NCBI RefSeq assembly: GCF_013100865.1
Contig: NC_048302.1
Coordinates: 92,790,204-92,854,203, forward strand
DNA from: Trachemys scripta elegans
Taxonomy: Eukaryota > Chordata > Testudines > Emydidae
Direction: 5' to 3'
Length of the DNA: 64,000 nucleotides
In this document: positions 45,545-57,959 of the stretch, piece by piece
How the letters are laid out: every line of letters starts with the position of its first letter
How positions within the stretch are numbered: position 1 is the first letter of the stretch
Translations under genes and position numbers: made by a program
The notes under the pieces: model-generated
What the model saw: only the letters and a program-made list of their open reading frames with translations
What the model was told of the DNA's origin: nothing
Databases searched by the model: none

Positions 45545-45821
45545 AGCCAAAAATATAACAGGGTTAAAAAAAGAACTGGATAAATTCATGGAGGATAGGT
45601 CCATCAGTGGCTATTAGCCAAGATGATTAGGAATGCAACCCCATGCATTGTCCCTAAACCTCAGACTACCCAAAGCTGGGAGTGGAAGACAGGGGTGCAT
45701 CACTCCATACTTGTCCTGCTCTGTACATTCCTGCTGAAGCTCTGGTATGAGTCAGTGTCAGAGACAGGATTCTGGGCAAGATGGACAATGGTCTGACCCA
45801 TGATGGCAGTTCTTATGTTCT

Positions 45822-46289
45822 TATTAAATGCACTGAATTTACTGATCTCTGTTTCATGTCACATTATCTTTTAGTAGGCAATCATCATCATAGTCATTGA
45901 GGACCTGATCCAAAACCAAATAAATGCAATGGAAATGGCCCCATTGAATTTAATCAGCTTTGGATCAGACCATAATTCCATGAATAAGCCATGCAATTTG
46001 TAAAGGGTGAATACGTATACTCTTGTCCATCTCATTCTACTAATTGCCTTGGGACTGCTAGGACTTTCAGACCCTTTTCTTGACTACAGTCATAGCTAAT
46101 CAAGCAATTAAATCAGCAGTTGGGTGCATGCATGTCTTTGTCTGTTTCCTGTTAATTATTTTATGTGTTGTGACACAGACTTTTGGGAACACTGTCTAAT
46201 GGCTTCATAGTCTACATTATTTAACCATATTTCAATCACTTGTTTCTACAAAGCATACATAGAAGCAACTGCCCCTGCCTCTATAGCCA
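45822..46289. other. unassigned sequence
   Basis: Nothing recognised. Confidence 0.35.
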
Positions 46290-47950
46290 CAGAGAATTGC
46301 TATGATTCTCTACCTCCTAATACACTGTGATCCTAAGCACCCCAGTGTGCAAAATATGCCTTGAGGTATCATTTGAAAATGAATAACTCACTGATCAGTA
46401 ATATTCTTGCATGATTTCTGTGTGTGTTAAGAATTATGGATATATGCTGCAATTATTACTAAATTGTGTTTAAACCAGGCATGTCAGGGGGAGCTGGTAA
46501 ACAGGTCTGCCCTAGATGAAGGAATGTATACTTGCTTCTGGTCATCAGGCAGAGACAATGAAGGTCCATTTTTACATATCAGGTAAGCAAAGCTTTCAAG
46601 CAAACAAGTAGGGGCGGAAACAGCATGGCGTCTAAACCCAGCAGGAGAGAGAAGCTAGGTCTGGGTTTTACTTTTCAAAAAATACATTGTGTAGGTTTAT
46701 TGGCCTATAAAGACAGGGTATCTGAACCTCAGCTGATAAACAATTGTTTGTATACAATATTATTATATTATAAAAGTATGTAGAGCAAGGTCTTTCCTGA
46801 AAACTAATAGCACACTTGTGATTAATATCATTGTGAAATGTATAGGTTAATACAATATGAGGAAATGTGATATTATGCTTTAAAGCCTCTGACCAAACAG
46901 GGAAAAACAGGTTGCCTCCCAGACAGGAGAGAAGGCAGCTGTCTATCTGTCTCCAATGAAATTATGCAAGATGTGACCAAAAATGATAGAAACCCCATTT
47001 ACAAAGAAATCAGCAGGGGACTGGGAAGTCCACAGGAAGGGAAGAACAGCAGGAGATCATCCTGCTTCTTGATGAAAGGTCATTGAACTTTCAAAGATAT
47101 AATCAAGAACAGAAGCCATTTTTGGCATCCATCACTAGACAGACACAAGGGAACAGTGCTCTTGCAAGCTGAGAAAGATGAGTCTTTCAATCTGGTGGGG
47201 GGGGGAGTTGAAGTCTCTGGGAACTGAATGTAGGTGAGAAACCTGCTTAGACAAAGATCTTTCATCTAGGAAGACAAGGGAAGCCAGCTTCTTGTGTGTC
47301 TGTGGAAGGTCCTGACAGAGGGAAAGTCAGCCATGGCTGGGAAGAAGAATGACTGGCAAGAGAAACTACCTTGAACAAAGCTTGTACCTTGGTAGATTAA
47401 GTTTTAGACTTTGAGATGCATGTTTTTACTTTTATTTGCTTGTAACCCTTTCTGGTTATATTCCTTTTAATTGGCATCACTTAGCCTGTGCCCTATTGTT
47501 AATACATTTGATTTATTTTTACTATAAACCAACTCAGTTTAAATTGGTTGTGCTGCGTTTAAATGGAGGGTATATTTGCCCCAGTTAAGTTTGTGCTGTG
47601 ATATCTTTTTAAGTCTTTAGAGCAACAAAAATCTTAATTATTTCTCTGAACTGTCCAGAGGGCTGGACATTGCAGAACACATGGTTTTGGGAAAATTCGG
47701 GACTGGGAATGTTTTGGGGTCACCTTGCTGGCTGTAACCAAGGCTGCTGGAAGTCAGAGTGGGGCTGTGTGAGCAGTAGACAGGATGCTGGTGTCAGAGT
47801 TGCTGAACCAGGGATGGCTGCATCGCACACAGACACTTAGGGTATGACCTGCCTGCTGGTTGCTGGCTGTGAGCATTCCAGGCTGGGAGCTACACTAGCA
47901 AAACATTGTAAGGCATCCAAGACTGCAGGGCAAGTGGTGACACAATCTCT
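46290..47950. repeat. LTR-like repeat, copy 2
   Basis: Longer relative of 32978-34150, sharing ggaatgtata (46521), tacatatcag (46573), gattaagttttag (47395) and a ..gggctggaca.. block near 47661. It has a T/A-rich tract near 47420-47540 (tttatttgcttgtaaccctt, ataccatttgatttattttt-like) which in such repeats precedes a polyadenylation region. Class and borders unresolved; no retroviral genes nearby. Confidence 0.45.
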
Positions 47951-48052
47951 CATTGATCTGGATTGCCCCCAAGCCCAATCACTGTGTATTTAGATGAAAC
48001 CTGCCACTATAGCTTTCTGGAGGCTTGGTGAGATGACTATTAGTTTACATTA

Positions 48053-48625
48053 ATTAGAGCTGAGCAAAAAAACAGTATCTCCATCCCACAAGAAATTCCA
48101 ATATTTCATCTTTTTATTTTTCATCCCAAATCAGTTGTGAAATGTTCTGAAAAAAAATCTACTTGGAAATGACAAAACACAGTTCCAGCAATTTCTATCA
48201 AAACAAAAATTTTCAATATTCCCAAATCAAAATGGTTCATTTTGGTTTGTTGTACTGACCTGGAATCTTTAGATTTGAGGCAGTTCAGCATTAAACTTAA
48301 TTTATTTGTGGGTCTGCATTGCTTAAAGGAGTTGTAGTTTGGGTAACCCCATTCTTCCTTATGGGCTGGGATTCCTGGCTAGTCTGTCTCCCATGTACTC
48401 AGTCATGTGACTCCCATGATGACACATGGCAGGTCAGAGAGCAAACGGCATTGCTTTATGAAAACAAAGTTTTTGGTCTGTTCAACAAATTGAAATATTT
48501 TGATTTCAGGTCAAACCAAGCCCCCCAAAATATTTCATTTTGTTTTCCTGGTGTAAAATTTCAATTTTGCGGAAAATGAATTTTTGTCGCAAAATTGACA
48601 AAACATTGTGACCAGCTTAATATTA
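48053..48625. mobile_element. AT-rich MITE (gagctg..ccagct type)
   Basis: Left edge ttagagctgagcaaaaaaac and right edge cattgtgaccagcttaat are worn inverted ends of the family at 21657-23768. Inside are many tttcaatttt / aaaattgaaa words. A small attaatt motif flanks both sides and may be the duplication. No coding content. Confidence 0.6.
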
Positions 48626-48676
48626 ATTATGAGCTAGTCTACATGTAAGATTAAAATACTTGTTTTTCTTTCTGTG

Positions 48677-48684
48677 CTTTAGAT
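48677..48684. repeat. hAT target-site duplication (left)
   Basis: ctttagat, 7 of 8 matching ttttagat at 49068-49075. Confidence 0.8.
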
Positions 48685-49067
48685 CAGTGGTGCTCAACCA
48701 AGGTACATGGGAGTACGCAGAGGTCTTCCAGGGGGTACATCAACTCATCTAGATATTTGTCTAGTTTTACAACAGCTACATAAAAAGCACTAGCAAAGTC
48801 AGTACAAAGTAAAATTTCATACAGACAATGACTTGTTTTTACTGCTCTATGTACTATACACTTGAAATGTAAGTACAATATTTATATTGATTTATTTTAT
48901 AATTATATGGTAAGCAATTTTTCAATAATAGTGTGCTGTGATACTTTGTATTTTTAGGTCTGATTTTGTAAGCAAGTCATTTTTAAGTGAGGTGAAAGTT
49001 GGGAGTACGCAAGACAAATCAGATTCCTGAAAGGGGGACAGTAGTCTAGAAAGTTCGAGAGTCACTG
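48685..49067. mobile_element. hAT MITE (cagtggttctcaacc type)
   Basis: Starts cagtggtgctcaaccaaggt and ends cgagagtcactg, inverted ends of a very common reptile hAT MITE. The middle (gggagtacgcagaggtcttc, tttgtctagttttacaacag) also agrees with that family. An 8-base near-duplication flanks it. The peptides on the minus strand are chance frames. Confidence 0.92.
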
Positions 49068-49083
49068 TTTTAGATAGATTTAT

Positions 49084-49095
49084 AATATATACTAT
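49084..49095. repeat. target-site duplication of PLE (left)
   Basis: aatatatactat, an exact 12-base match to 49191-49202. Confidence 0.75.
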
Positions 49096-49190
49096 TATAT
49101 ATATATATATATATTCTGTTAGTCTCAAAGGTGCCACAGGACCTTCTGTTGCTTTTTACAGATTCAGACTAACACGGCTACCCCTCTGAT
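49096..49190 (+). mobile_element. Penelope-like element tail, short
   Basis: The last about 75 bases of the PLE (ctgttagtctcaaaggtgcc to acacggctacccctctgat), preceded by a (ta)n run. It has no inverted arm and no hairpin. The 12-base duplication is AT-rich, so its weight is a little lower than for the other copies. Confidence 0.82.
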
Positions 49191-49202
49191 AATATATACT
49201 AT

Positions 49203-50445
49203 GCATTCCAATATCCAGTCACTGGGATTGTCATAACATATCCCTTGCTAATGACCTTTGGCATGTTTTCCACTGGATGAACTTATTTTATTAGGAGATA
49301 ACAAAGTGTGTTTTGGCTTGAATGTTATTTACTTTAGGCACAGTATATGCAGTAACTTAGGTATATTCGCTGTGTGAGTTAAAATTAATAAACCACACAC
49401 TAGTATATCTTTATTTGTGAATCATGAATATATTTCCATCAGTCTTCCAGAAAGGCCATTTTAAAAGAACATCTTCTTAGAGGCATCCCCCCTTACAACC
49501 CATCTAATACCACAAATGAAAGACTTTACAAATCTCAGCCTAGTCTCCAGTGGGCACTTGTCACAAAACCATCCCACCCATTCAATACAACTGAGTTTTC
49601 TATGTGCTAGGGGTGATCCAGCACTAGAATAGAGAGGGTGCTAGGGGTCAGGATTCAACAAGTAGACAAAAACCATCTAGGGAAATGTTCACAGCATCTA
49701 TCTCAACTATTTCTGGCTCTATCCAGGGACATTTCCTAGTGCCTCAGGTTTACCACAAACGTATGCTATTAAAAATATAGCCAACAATATTTCTTCTCTC
49801 ATCACTTTCATCTCCTCTGGCCCCTCCCCACTACACTAAACCAAGATCAAGGGATCAGTTTTCTTTTTATTTTCCCATGATAAACTGAATGAGGACTTTA
49901 AATAGTTTTTTTTTCTTCCCATCTTATTTGATAGTAACTGAATTGAATATTGGTGGCTAAAATGAACCTGACATATACATTTCTAAATATCATCTACATG
50001 CGTCGAATGGTGACTAGATTGTTTCTGCCTTAATTGTAACCAATACTGAGCAAATATAATTTATTTTAGAAATCTACAATCCAGTGACTATTCTGTTGGC
50101 CAAATGCATTTTCTCCAATGTAAATATATCACAATCCTTACACTGGTGTACAGAGATTAATCTGGTTCCATAGTTCCTGCTGTACAATAGCGTACTTCAT
50201 ACATAAACTCTGATCCTCATGATTGGAAGTAGAGCTGAGTGGGAAATGGATTCCCTTCCTTCAAATATTTGAGAGTTCAAAGCTTTCTCATGACTTGAAT
50301 TGGGATAAAAGGTCATCATCTCAAAAATATCACAAATTGAAAACCCCAAATGCTTGGTTTGGGTCAGTTGAAATATTTTATTTGAATAATTGAATATGTT
50401 TCAATTTGAACTTTTTTTATTTTCGTAATTAATGTCATGCAAATT
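49203..50445. other. unassigned sequence, AT-rich MITE traces
   Basis: No gene recognised. Near 50230-50430 the words tagagctgagtggg and gtcagttgaaatatttt recall the gagctgg..MITE family. Confidence 0.35.
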
Positions 50446-51941
50446 TCTTAAAAAGACTCCGGAGATGATCCTGGCAATTACAGGCCGGTAAGCCTAATTT
50501 CAGTACCTGGCAAATTGGTTGAAACAGTAGTAAAGAACAGAATTATCAGACACATAGATGAACACAATTTGTAGTGGAAGCTTTTGTAAAGGGAAATCAT
50601 GCCTCAAAAATCTATTAGAATTCTTTGAGAGGGTCAACAAACATGTGGACAAGGGTGATCCAGTGGACATAGCATACCTGAAATTTCAGAAAGCCTTTCA
50701 CCAAAGGGTCATAAGCAAAGTCAGTAATCATGGGATAATAGGGAAGGCCCTCTCATGAATGGTTAAAAAATGGAAAACAAAGGTTAGAAATAATTGGTCA
50801 GTTTTCAGAATGGAGACAGCTAAATAGCAGTGTGCCCCAGTGATCTTTACTGGGATCAGGTCTGTTCAACATATTCATAAATGATCTGGAAAAAAAGGGG
50901 TAAACAGCGAGGTGGCAAAATTTGAAGATGATATCAAATTACATAAGATAGTTAAGTCCAAAGCAAACTGAAGAGTTACAAAGGGATTTCACTAAACTGA
51001 CTGACTGTGCAACAAAATGCAGATGAAGTTCAATGTTGATAAATACAAAGCAATGCATGTCGGAAAACAGATTCCCAATCTACATAAAAAAATTATGGCG
51101 GTCTAAATTAGCATTTACCACTCAAGAAAGAGATCTTGGAGTCATGGATAGTTCTCTGAAAACATCCTCTCAACAGGCAGTAGCAGTCAAGAAAGCTAGA
51201 ATGTTAGGAACCATTAGGAAAGGGATAGCTAAGACAGAAGATATCATAAGCCACAATATAAAGCCATAGTGCACCCTGTACCTTGAATACTGTGTGCAGT
51301 TCTGGTTGCCCCATCTCAAAAAAGATACATTAGAATTGGAAAAGGTTCAGAGAAGGGCAACAAAAATGATTAAAGGTATGGAACAGCTTCCATATGAGGA
51401 GAGATTAAAAAGATTGGGACTGTTCCACTTGGAAAAGAGACGACTAAGGGGGGATATGATAGAGGTCTATAAAATTATGACTGGTGTGGAGAAAGTGAAT
51501 AAGGAAGTGTTATTTACCCTTTTTTTTACATAAAAAAAGAACCAGGGGTCACCAAAATAAATTAATAGGCAGCAGGTTTAAAACAAACAAAAGGAAGTAC
51601 TTCTTTATGCAAAACAGAGGCAACCTGTGGAACTTGTTGCCAGGGGATGTTGTAAAGGCCAAAAGTATAACTTGGTTCAAAAAAGAGTTAGACAATTTCA
51701 TGTAGGATAGATCCATAAATGGCTATTAGTCAAGATGGTAAGGCATGCAACCCCATACTCTGAGTGTCCTAAGCCTCTGACTGCCAGATGCTGGTACTAG
51801 ATGACAGGATCTATTGCTTGATAATTGCTCTGTACTGTTCATTCCCTTTAAGGCACCTGGCACTGGCCACTGTCGGTGGACAGGACACTGAACTAGACTG
51901 ACCATTGGTCTGCACCAGTATGTCCGTTCTTATGTTCTTAC
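50446..51941 (+). mobile_element. CR1 LINE, 5'-truncated
   Basis: Begins in the RT at ..DDPGNYRPVSLISVPGKLVET.. and ends in the taagaaca-type 3' tail (..cgttcttatgttctta). Reading-frame pieces include CKGKSCLKNLLEFFERVNKHVDKGD (50590 region), FEDD in place of FADD near 50925 and QFWLPHLKKDTLELEKVQRR near 51297. Several frameshifts and stops. Directly followed by another CR1 end. Confidence 0.85.
51294..51533 (+). pseudogene. CR1 ORF2 C-terminal fragment
   Basis: Open piece of 79 residues within that CR1 with QRRATKMIKGMEQLPYEERL and LEKRRLRGDMIEVYKIM, the conserved block after the CR1 polymerase domain. Ends in a T-rich slippage region near 51522. Confidence 0.75.
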
Positions 51942-52252
51942 ATTAATGGCTGTTATAAATAGGAGTATGATCAATTGTCCACTGAAGGTAGGACAAGAAG
52001 TAATGGATTTAACTTACAGCAAGGAAGATTTATGTTAGATATTAGGAAAAACTTTCTAACTATAAGAGTGGTTAGGCTTTGGAATAGGCTTCCATGGGGG
52101 GTTGTAGAATCTCCTTCATTGGAGGTTTTTGAAGTACAGATTAGACAAACACCTGCCAGGGATGGTATAGGTTTATTTGGTCTTGCCTCAGCAAAGGGTG
52201 TGTGGACTTGATGGCTTCTTGAGGTCCCTACATTTCTGTGATTCTATGATTC
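51942..52252 (+). mobile_element. CR1 LINE 3' end, different subfamily
   Basis: Encodes RTRSNGFNLQQGRFMLDIRK and VVRLWNRLPWGVVESPSLEV, then has the other kind of 3' end (..tgaggtccctacatttctgt and gattctatgattc). This terminus is of the chicken-like CR1 type and matches 14460-14547 rather than its left neighbour. Confidence 0.85.
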
Positions 52253-52865
52253 CTTCAGCCCAGCTCTTTGAAAGTTCTGCATTCTAGGACCCTGAAAGGA
52301 AGACTGCAGGTTTTCTCACCAAACTGAGTGAATAAATATCACATATATGGCAGAAATCAAGTGTCTTTTTTTTTAAATGTTTCTTTAAAAATATCTAATT
52401 CCATATAAAGCTGGAGTCTGCAAGCAGTTTTCAGAAAACAAACCTAAACATCCAAATTTAAGGCTGGATTTTGAAAGGAAATGAGGGAATTGTCTACAAT
52501 GGGGACACCCAGGAAAGTGAAAATGAATTAATTAAAGCTATGAAGATAAAGTGCATTAAACCCGTTTGTGGATGCTCCCAGTCACAGGTAAAGGGGCCTT
52601 AGTTTGCTTTAACTTCTGCACATTAACGTCACACATTTAGTTGATTTGTCTTAACTTTCCTAAGTTTTTCCATATAAACAAGCTCTGAAACTCCTTTGAA
52701 AATCCCAGCCTAAACACAGCAGCCAGTGATGCTTGCTAAATCCAGTTTGTGATCCATAAATTCTGGCTACACTTGACTACATATCCATCAGATCTTTTAG
52801 CAAAATAAACAAGTCTTACAAAGAAGTACTCTATTGAACTTGGTCAGAAATGAGAGCTAATTATA
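52253..52865. other. unassigned sequence
   Basis: Nothing recognised. Confidence 0.35.
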
Positions 52866-52957
52866 TGGACCAGCTCCTCAGCTGGTGTAAATCAGCATTG
52901 CTCCATGGACTTCAGTGGAACTTTGCCAGTTTATGTCAGCTGAGGATCTGGCCCCAT
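52866..52957. repeat. hairpin MITE (cagctggtgtaaatcag type)
   Basis: ccagctcctcagctggtgta returns reversed as tatgtcagctgaggatctgg, around the centre tccatggacttcagtgga. This is a well-known amniote palindromic repeat. Confidence 0.75.
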
Positions 52958-55900
52958 ATTTCTATTATTTTTTCTTAGACCTTTAAAAATATACTTTATG
53001 GATTGCAATTGGGGGCTGAAGGAGAAGCGGGTTTCTATAATCTCTTTCCTCCTGATATATCCATAAAGATGAGCTAGTGAGCTGCGATACAAGTGTTTTG
53101 AAATCTAGCACGGGGCATGCAGATGAGTAATATATTTTTCATCAATTAGGGTGGAACAAGATGCAGCTTCAGCCTCCCATTCTACGTAGAAACTATCTAC
53201 TGCGCATACTTTCATTCTTTAATTCTGCCACACGTTCCCTGTTAACTTTGCAGTTCCGTGTAATTTGGTGTTATTTTACAGCACATTGACAAAATGATAG
53301 GTGTGGTGAATCTGTTTTCCTTTCCTGATTTGTTATCTTATAATGAATTCTGAAATCAATCTGTTACAGGAAGCTGCACAATACTTCACAGTGAGTCAAG
53401 TCCAGGAAGTAGGGCTAGATAGAATGTTTAGGTAGCATGTAGCTAAACCACTCCAAGAGGGTTGCTGGAAGGGAATTTTTGCATGAGGGAGCATTCCTTA
53501 CTGGACTCCTCTCTTGTGGTGAAGGAATGCAGAGATTAATTTACTCCATCTCTTTTTGGTCTGTAGCCTATTCCCTCATGTTCCCAGCTTGCTTTGCTGT
53601 CCTATGAGTGATAAGAGGGAACCTTGTGTATGGGAGGAGTATCAGGTGTGCAGCCCCTGCACTTCTAGCTGTGCCTGCAGCTGTGATCCTGGCATGTCTT
53701 ACACAACAGAACAAGTAGAGTATTGGAGAGATTTCTCCTCTTTAATCCCCTGTGTGGCTGTAGAACCATAACAGCCAGCCCCATCGAGAATTTTGTGGTT
53801 TTCCTTCATGTTTCATATAACAAGTAGCAATAAATGAACCTCTAAGCTCCTGTCTACATTGGGGAAATTTTTCAAAACTTTAAAAAAAACATCATTGCTG
53901 TCATCTCTTTAGCTCTTACCAGGATTAGACCTCTCACGTTACCACGATTTTAAGCCCTTGTTATCTGATCCTGCGCATAGTGAATTTTAGGCTGCTCTAA
54001 ACAGTGGTTCCAGCACACCTGAGGATTCAGTCCAATAAATTTCTTTCAGGATGGCTTGCATGCTTTCTTATCCTTTTCAGACAGCTCAGTGCAATCTGCA
54101 GGCCACAATGCAGAATGGAAAAGAACACCAAAGGCAAAAATACTTGAGGCTTAAAACAGAATTCAGTTCTACTATGTTTGGCTTACATGCAACCATATCC
54201 TTCTCCACATGCAACTTCTCCTCTTTCCCACATCATTACCTGTCTTCCCTATATCCTTTCATGTGATTGAATACAGAGAACAATTCTGTTTTGTATTGCA
54301 AGTTTGAAACAAATTTCTCCCTCTCCTTTCTTTTTGTCATTGTTCATCTTTTTGCCTGGTCTAACTTTAATGAGATTCCATTACATTCTATTTTGGAGCT
54401 GATGGTTGGAACTGTATTTCTGGTTTTACCTAAACTGTGCATTACACTTTGTGAGGGAGAAAATAATGTATTATTTTTTCCTTGTTTCATACATTTTTTT
54501 TTCATATCTTGCTCAAATGAAAGAGATTTGCGTTGACTTCATCTGTTTGTTCCCACCCCCATAAAATAGTGGTGACTCAGCCTGAAGAGGGAAAATATCG
54601 AAGTGAGATTTACTATTTATCATTTACCATTTTCCTCTGATGCTCTTTTCCCCCCACTTCTTGATTATAGTCAAGTCCCACGGTGAAGCTAATATTTTAT
54701 AAAAGAGAAACAGGCATAACGTAAAAGCAATCATCTTCAAAACCACAATCCTTTTCAAAAAGGAATTGCTGTCAAAAGAAATAAAGAAGTTCCAAAACAT
54801 AGTACAGGTTATTAGAAAGTAGTCCATCCAGTTTTTTAGGCTCCATTTAAGCTAATATTTTCATATAGGATAAACAAATCTGACTTTGCTTTCAGTTTTC
54901 ACCAATAATGTTTATTTTGCATCCATAATTTAATTGATATATTGTACAATAAGTTATTCAACTTGAAGGAAACTGAGACATCTTCATTATCAAACCCAGT
55001 GGCTTTGTTTAGGGTGCAAGGCACAAGATGACAGGATCTCAGCTCTGTTTATTTTGCTGTTCATCGCAAGATTGTTGGCTGATTAATCATGGACAACATT
55101 AACTTTATCATGAATGAGTCCCACTGCTTTGCTTGTAGCACAAGGGGTCTTAAAGCAAGGTTCTGGTATCTTAAACATGGGCCTAAAACATGGTATAATA
55201 GTTTCTTTATCCAATTTGCTCAATTTACAGGTAAAAAAGATTTTATTTTCTAGCTTTCATTGCTGCAAATTCATGCTAGGATCTGAAAGTCAAGCTGGAC
55301 TAAGACTCCATCTCTTTCTCCCTTAGCTTTAATGATTCTACAGTGCTTATAGAGGTTAACAGTAATAAAAATATGTTTGTGTTGATTAAGTACACGTATA
55401 TGACCTGGGATAGGACAGGGAACTGATTACTTGAGTGAGATGGTTTTCTGAGTCTAAGAAGGAGAAGTTGAGTGCCAAGCTAATGTGCTACTGACTACAA
55501 TGTGGGTAAAATTTTGCCCTCTTCAAAATAGGGTGTAAGTGGTGCATAGGAGTTGTGTTGGCCTTCTGCTTAGGACAATTCCATTCAATATGTGCTAGCC
55601 AGCTGGGGGACTAAAGATAATCTTTAGTCAACAGACCATCCCCTCTTGAACAACAGTACCTACAGCAGCATTGTTGCTTGTTTATCTTCTCAACACACTC
55701 TTTGGAGAAATGCTACTCTGCTGGTTGCATAGACCTGAAAGCAAACATGGGAAGCCACAGAAAGTTATGAGCAACTGAAAATGGGAGATTAGAATAGACC
55801 CTTCATCTCAGCCTTAACTAGATCATTCATGGCAGTAAATGTTATTCTGTATTATCTCGAAATTTTTAAAATGACTTGGTTGAAAGCTGTGTTCTGATTG

Positions 55901-56229
55901 ACTAAAGAAGTGTCTTAACCCAACAATTTATTACGCAATAAATACTCAAGTTGGGACTACAAAACCTGCCTTTGTAATGTTACTCTGTTGTATTCAAACA
56001 ATTTTTATTATAACATTTATACTTAATTATGCATCAAATACAAAATAAACTATGATACATTTTAAATGTTTTGTTTTTTGGTATTAATTTGCTAATCTAT
56101 GTGGCTAGGGCTTTTAAATAAAATCATTATAAAAAAATCAAGGTTGCCTCTAAGTCATTTTAGCCACCTGATCGGTGAAGGCAGAACTGCTCAAAATTCT
56201 TAAAAACACACAGCTTTGCCATTAAAAAA
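52958..56229. other. unassigned sequence
   Basis: About 3.3 kb of AT-rich DNA without recognised repeats or genes. Frames at 54051-54536 and 53556-53771 lack domain content. This is among the longest stretches with no visible transposon and could hold intron or regulatory sequence. Confidence 0.4.
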
Positions 56230-56595
56230 TGACTTTGTACCAAATATTTTTTGTGCAAAAAATGTCAAAATTGCTGAAATGTTTCATTTTTCATTAAAAG
56301 TTTCATTACATTTTTTCATTTTTCTATTTTTTTATCCACAATATTATAGACAATATTATCAAAATGGTCAACAAATGTTTACAGCTACTGAAAACCATTT
56401 TCAATCAATATGTAGTGTTGCTAAATATTTTGAAAAAGGTTTTATAAAATTTTCAGAAAATAACTGACAAATTCAATGTAAATATTTGAAAAAAAGAGGG
56501 GAGGGTTCTATTCCAAATTTTTCAAAAATGAAAAAAAACTTCAAAATTATTTATAAAATTCATGTTTTTATTTTTCAGCTGGCTCTAGGTGAAGC
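56230..56595. repeat. AT-rich MITE-like tract
   Basis: Contains caaaaaatgtcaaaatt, tttcattaaaagtttcatt and ends ttttcagctggctctag, the vocabulary of the gagctggtc MITE family. Ends are not clear. Confidence 0.4.
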
Positions 56596-57959
56596 ATATA
56601 TAGACATTAATAGGTTCCCTTCTAGTCCTTTTATTTTCCCCTCCTTTCCTCACACTCATCACTCCCAACACCACACACACTCTTTATTCCTTTTCTCTTT
56701 CCAGCTGATCAAGAAGGTGCAGGAGGTTTTAAAAGAAAAAGTCACCAGTGTCAATTCAATCAGCTGACGGGTGACATGGACTTCATACAGGGAACTGCCA
56801 GTCCTACTGTTTTATCTGACATTTCTGGTTCTTCAAAGAGGAAGCCAGTCACAGAGGGGTGGGGAGTGGGCTGATAACAGCAGTTTTGCTTTTGAAGCTC
56901 CACTTAAGTCAACTTTGGCCAGCAGCATCTGTCTGTTCTTTGAAGCCCAGCTCACACTACTGTAGAAAGTGAAGAGTCAGGCAGGGGCAGGAAAAAGTGG
57001 GAGAAGGAGGCAGCGAGTGGAGGAAGAAGGAACAAAAAAGAAATGGCTGTACAGAGTTGATCAGCTGTTGTTGGTTTTTTTTACCATATACTCCATTGTG
57101 ATAGTGAAGGAACTGAGGGGGTTCTTGGCTCATTATGAATCTTGTCTCACCTCGTGTATAGCATAAAGATACAAAAATAAAACACTAGTATCTAAAATTC
57201 ATTCAAGCTTTTAAATGTGCAAAAATATTTGTATTGACTGCCACATTTCTAGCAGTGGAGTTTGGGGGGGCTGTAGCATTTCACCATCAATGATTTTGCT
57301 TATCAATGAAATATTAGTTTTGTCCCACAATTTATACATAACGACAGTACAAAAGAGGAAGAGATAAAATGCATCAGCATCATTACTCTCAGTTTCAGCA
57401 TGACCCAATGTGTTTGATCTAATGCGGGTTAGACATTATTGATGCAAACCAGTTTCCAAAATGCAATCAAATTCAAGAAATGCTATACCTGTTCATAAAG
57501 CAGCCTGTATCGAGAGACATCATTCCTTCAAGACAAGAGGATAGTCAGCTCAGGACTGTTAAAAGTGGGGACTAGCCCATGGAACCACTCACCGTTATTG
57601 TTATTACACATTGTTTATATTGAATGGGAAATTTTAATGGCTCTTTGAAAATATCAACAATATAAGAAACAGTACCTATCAACAATATTGCCAAAACAAA
57701 CAAACTCACACACAGCATTTAGAAAAGTTTTACTGAATATTTAAATTAAAGGAACAGAGTCAGACAAATAATGGGTGAAAAATGTTGCTGGACAAATGTT
57801 AGATCATTTCAGGATGCACAGTATTGGTCTTTGTGAAAACATATTTTAAGGCAATCTCAGAAGATAGAGGAAGGGTGGTTCGTGCTTAAGTTCCTGGGTT
57901 AAATTCCTGGCTCTGCCTACAAAGTTCTCGTTTGTCCTCAGGGGGGTTCCTCAATGATA
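56596..57959. other. unassigned sequence with a possible terminal-exon signature
   Basis: A strong pyrimidine tract plus AG lies at 56680-56704 (attccttttctctttccag). After it two frames stay open: one to TGA at 56765-56767 (21 codons, LIKKVQEVLKEKV..) and one to about 56870. An AATAAA follows at 57176-57181. No homology was recognised. The evidence is thin, so I do not call a gene. Confidence 0.2.

Larger units (their letters stand above)
41870..45821 (+). mobile_element. CR1 LINE, near full length, decayed
   Basis: Carries ORF1 remnants (about 41880-42370), the endonuclease start (CLYTHARSL and a broken IT*TWWND near 42560-42660), linker, RT (44000-44690, with FTDD in place of FADD) and C-terminal domain to the taagaaca-type 3' end (..ttcttatgttctta, 45821). 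Dozens of stops and indels make it clearly dead. Two foreign pieces lie inside: a CR1 3' fragment at 44165-44352 and an unidentified 205-base piece at 45340-45544. The 5' limit is approximate. Confidence 0.82.
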
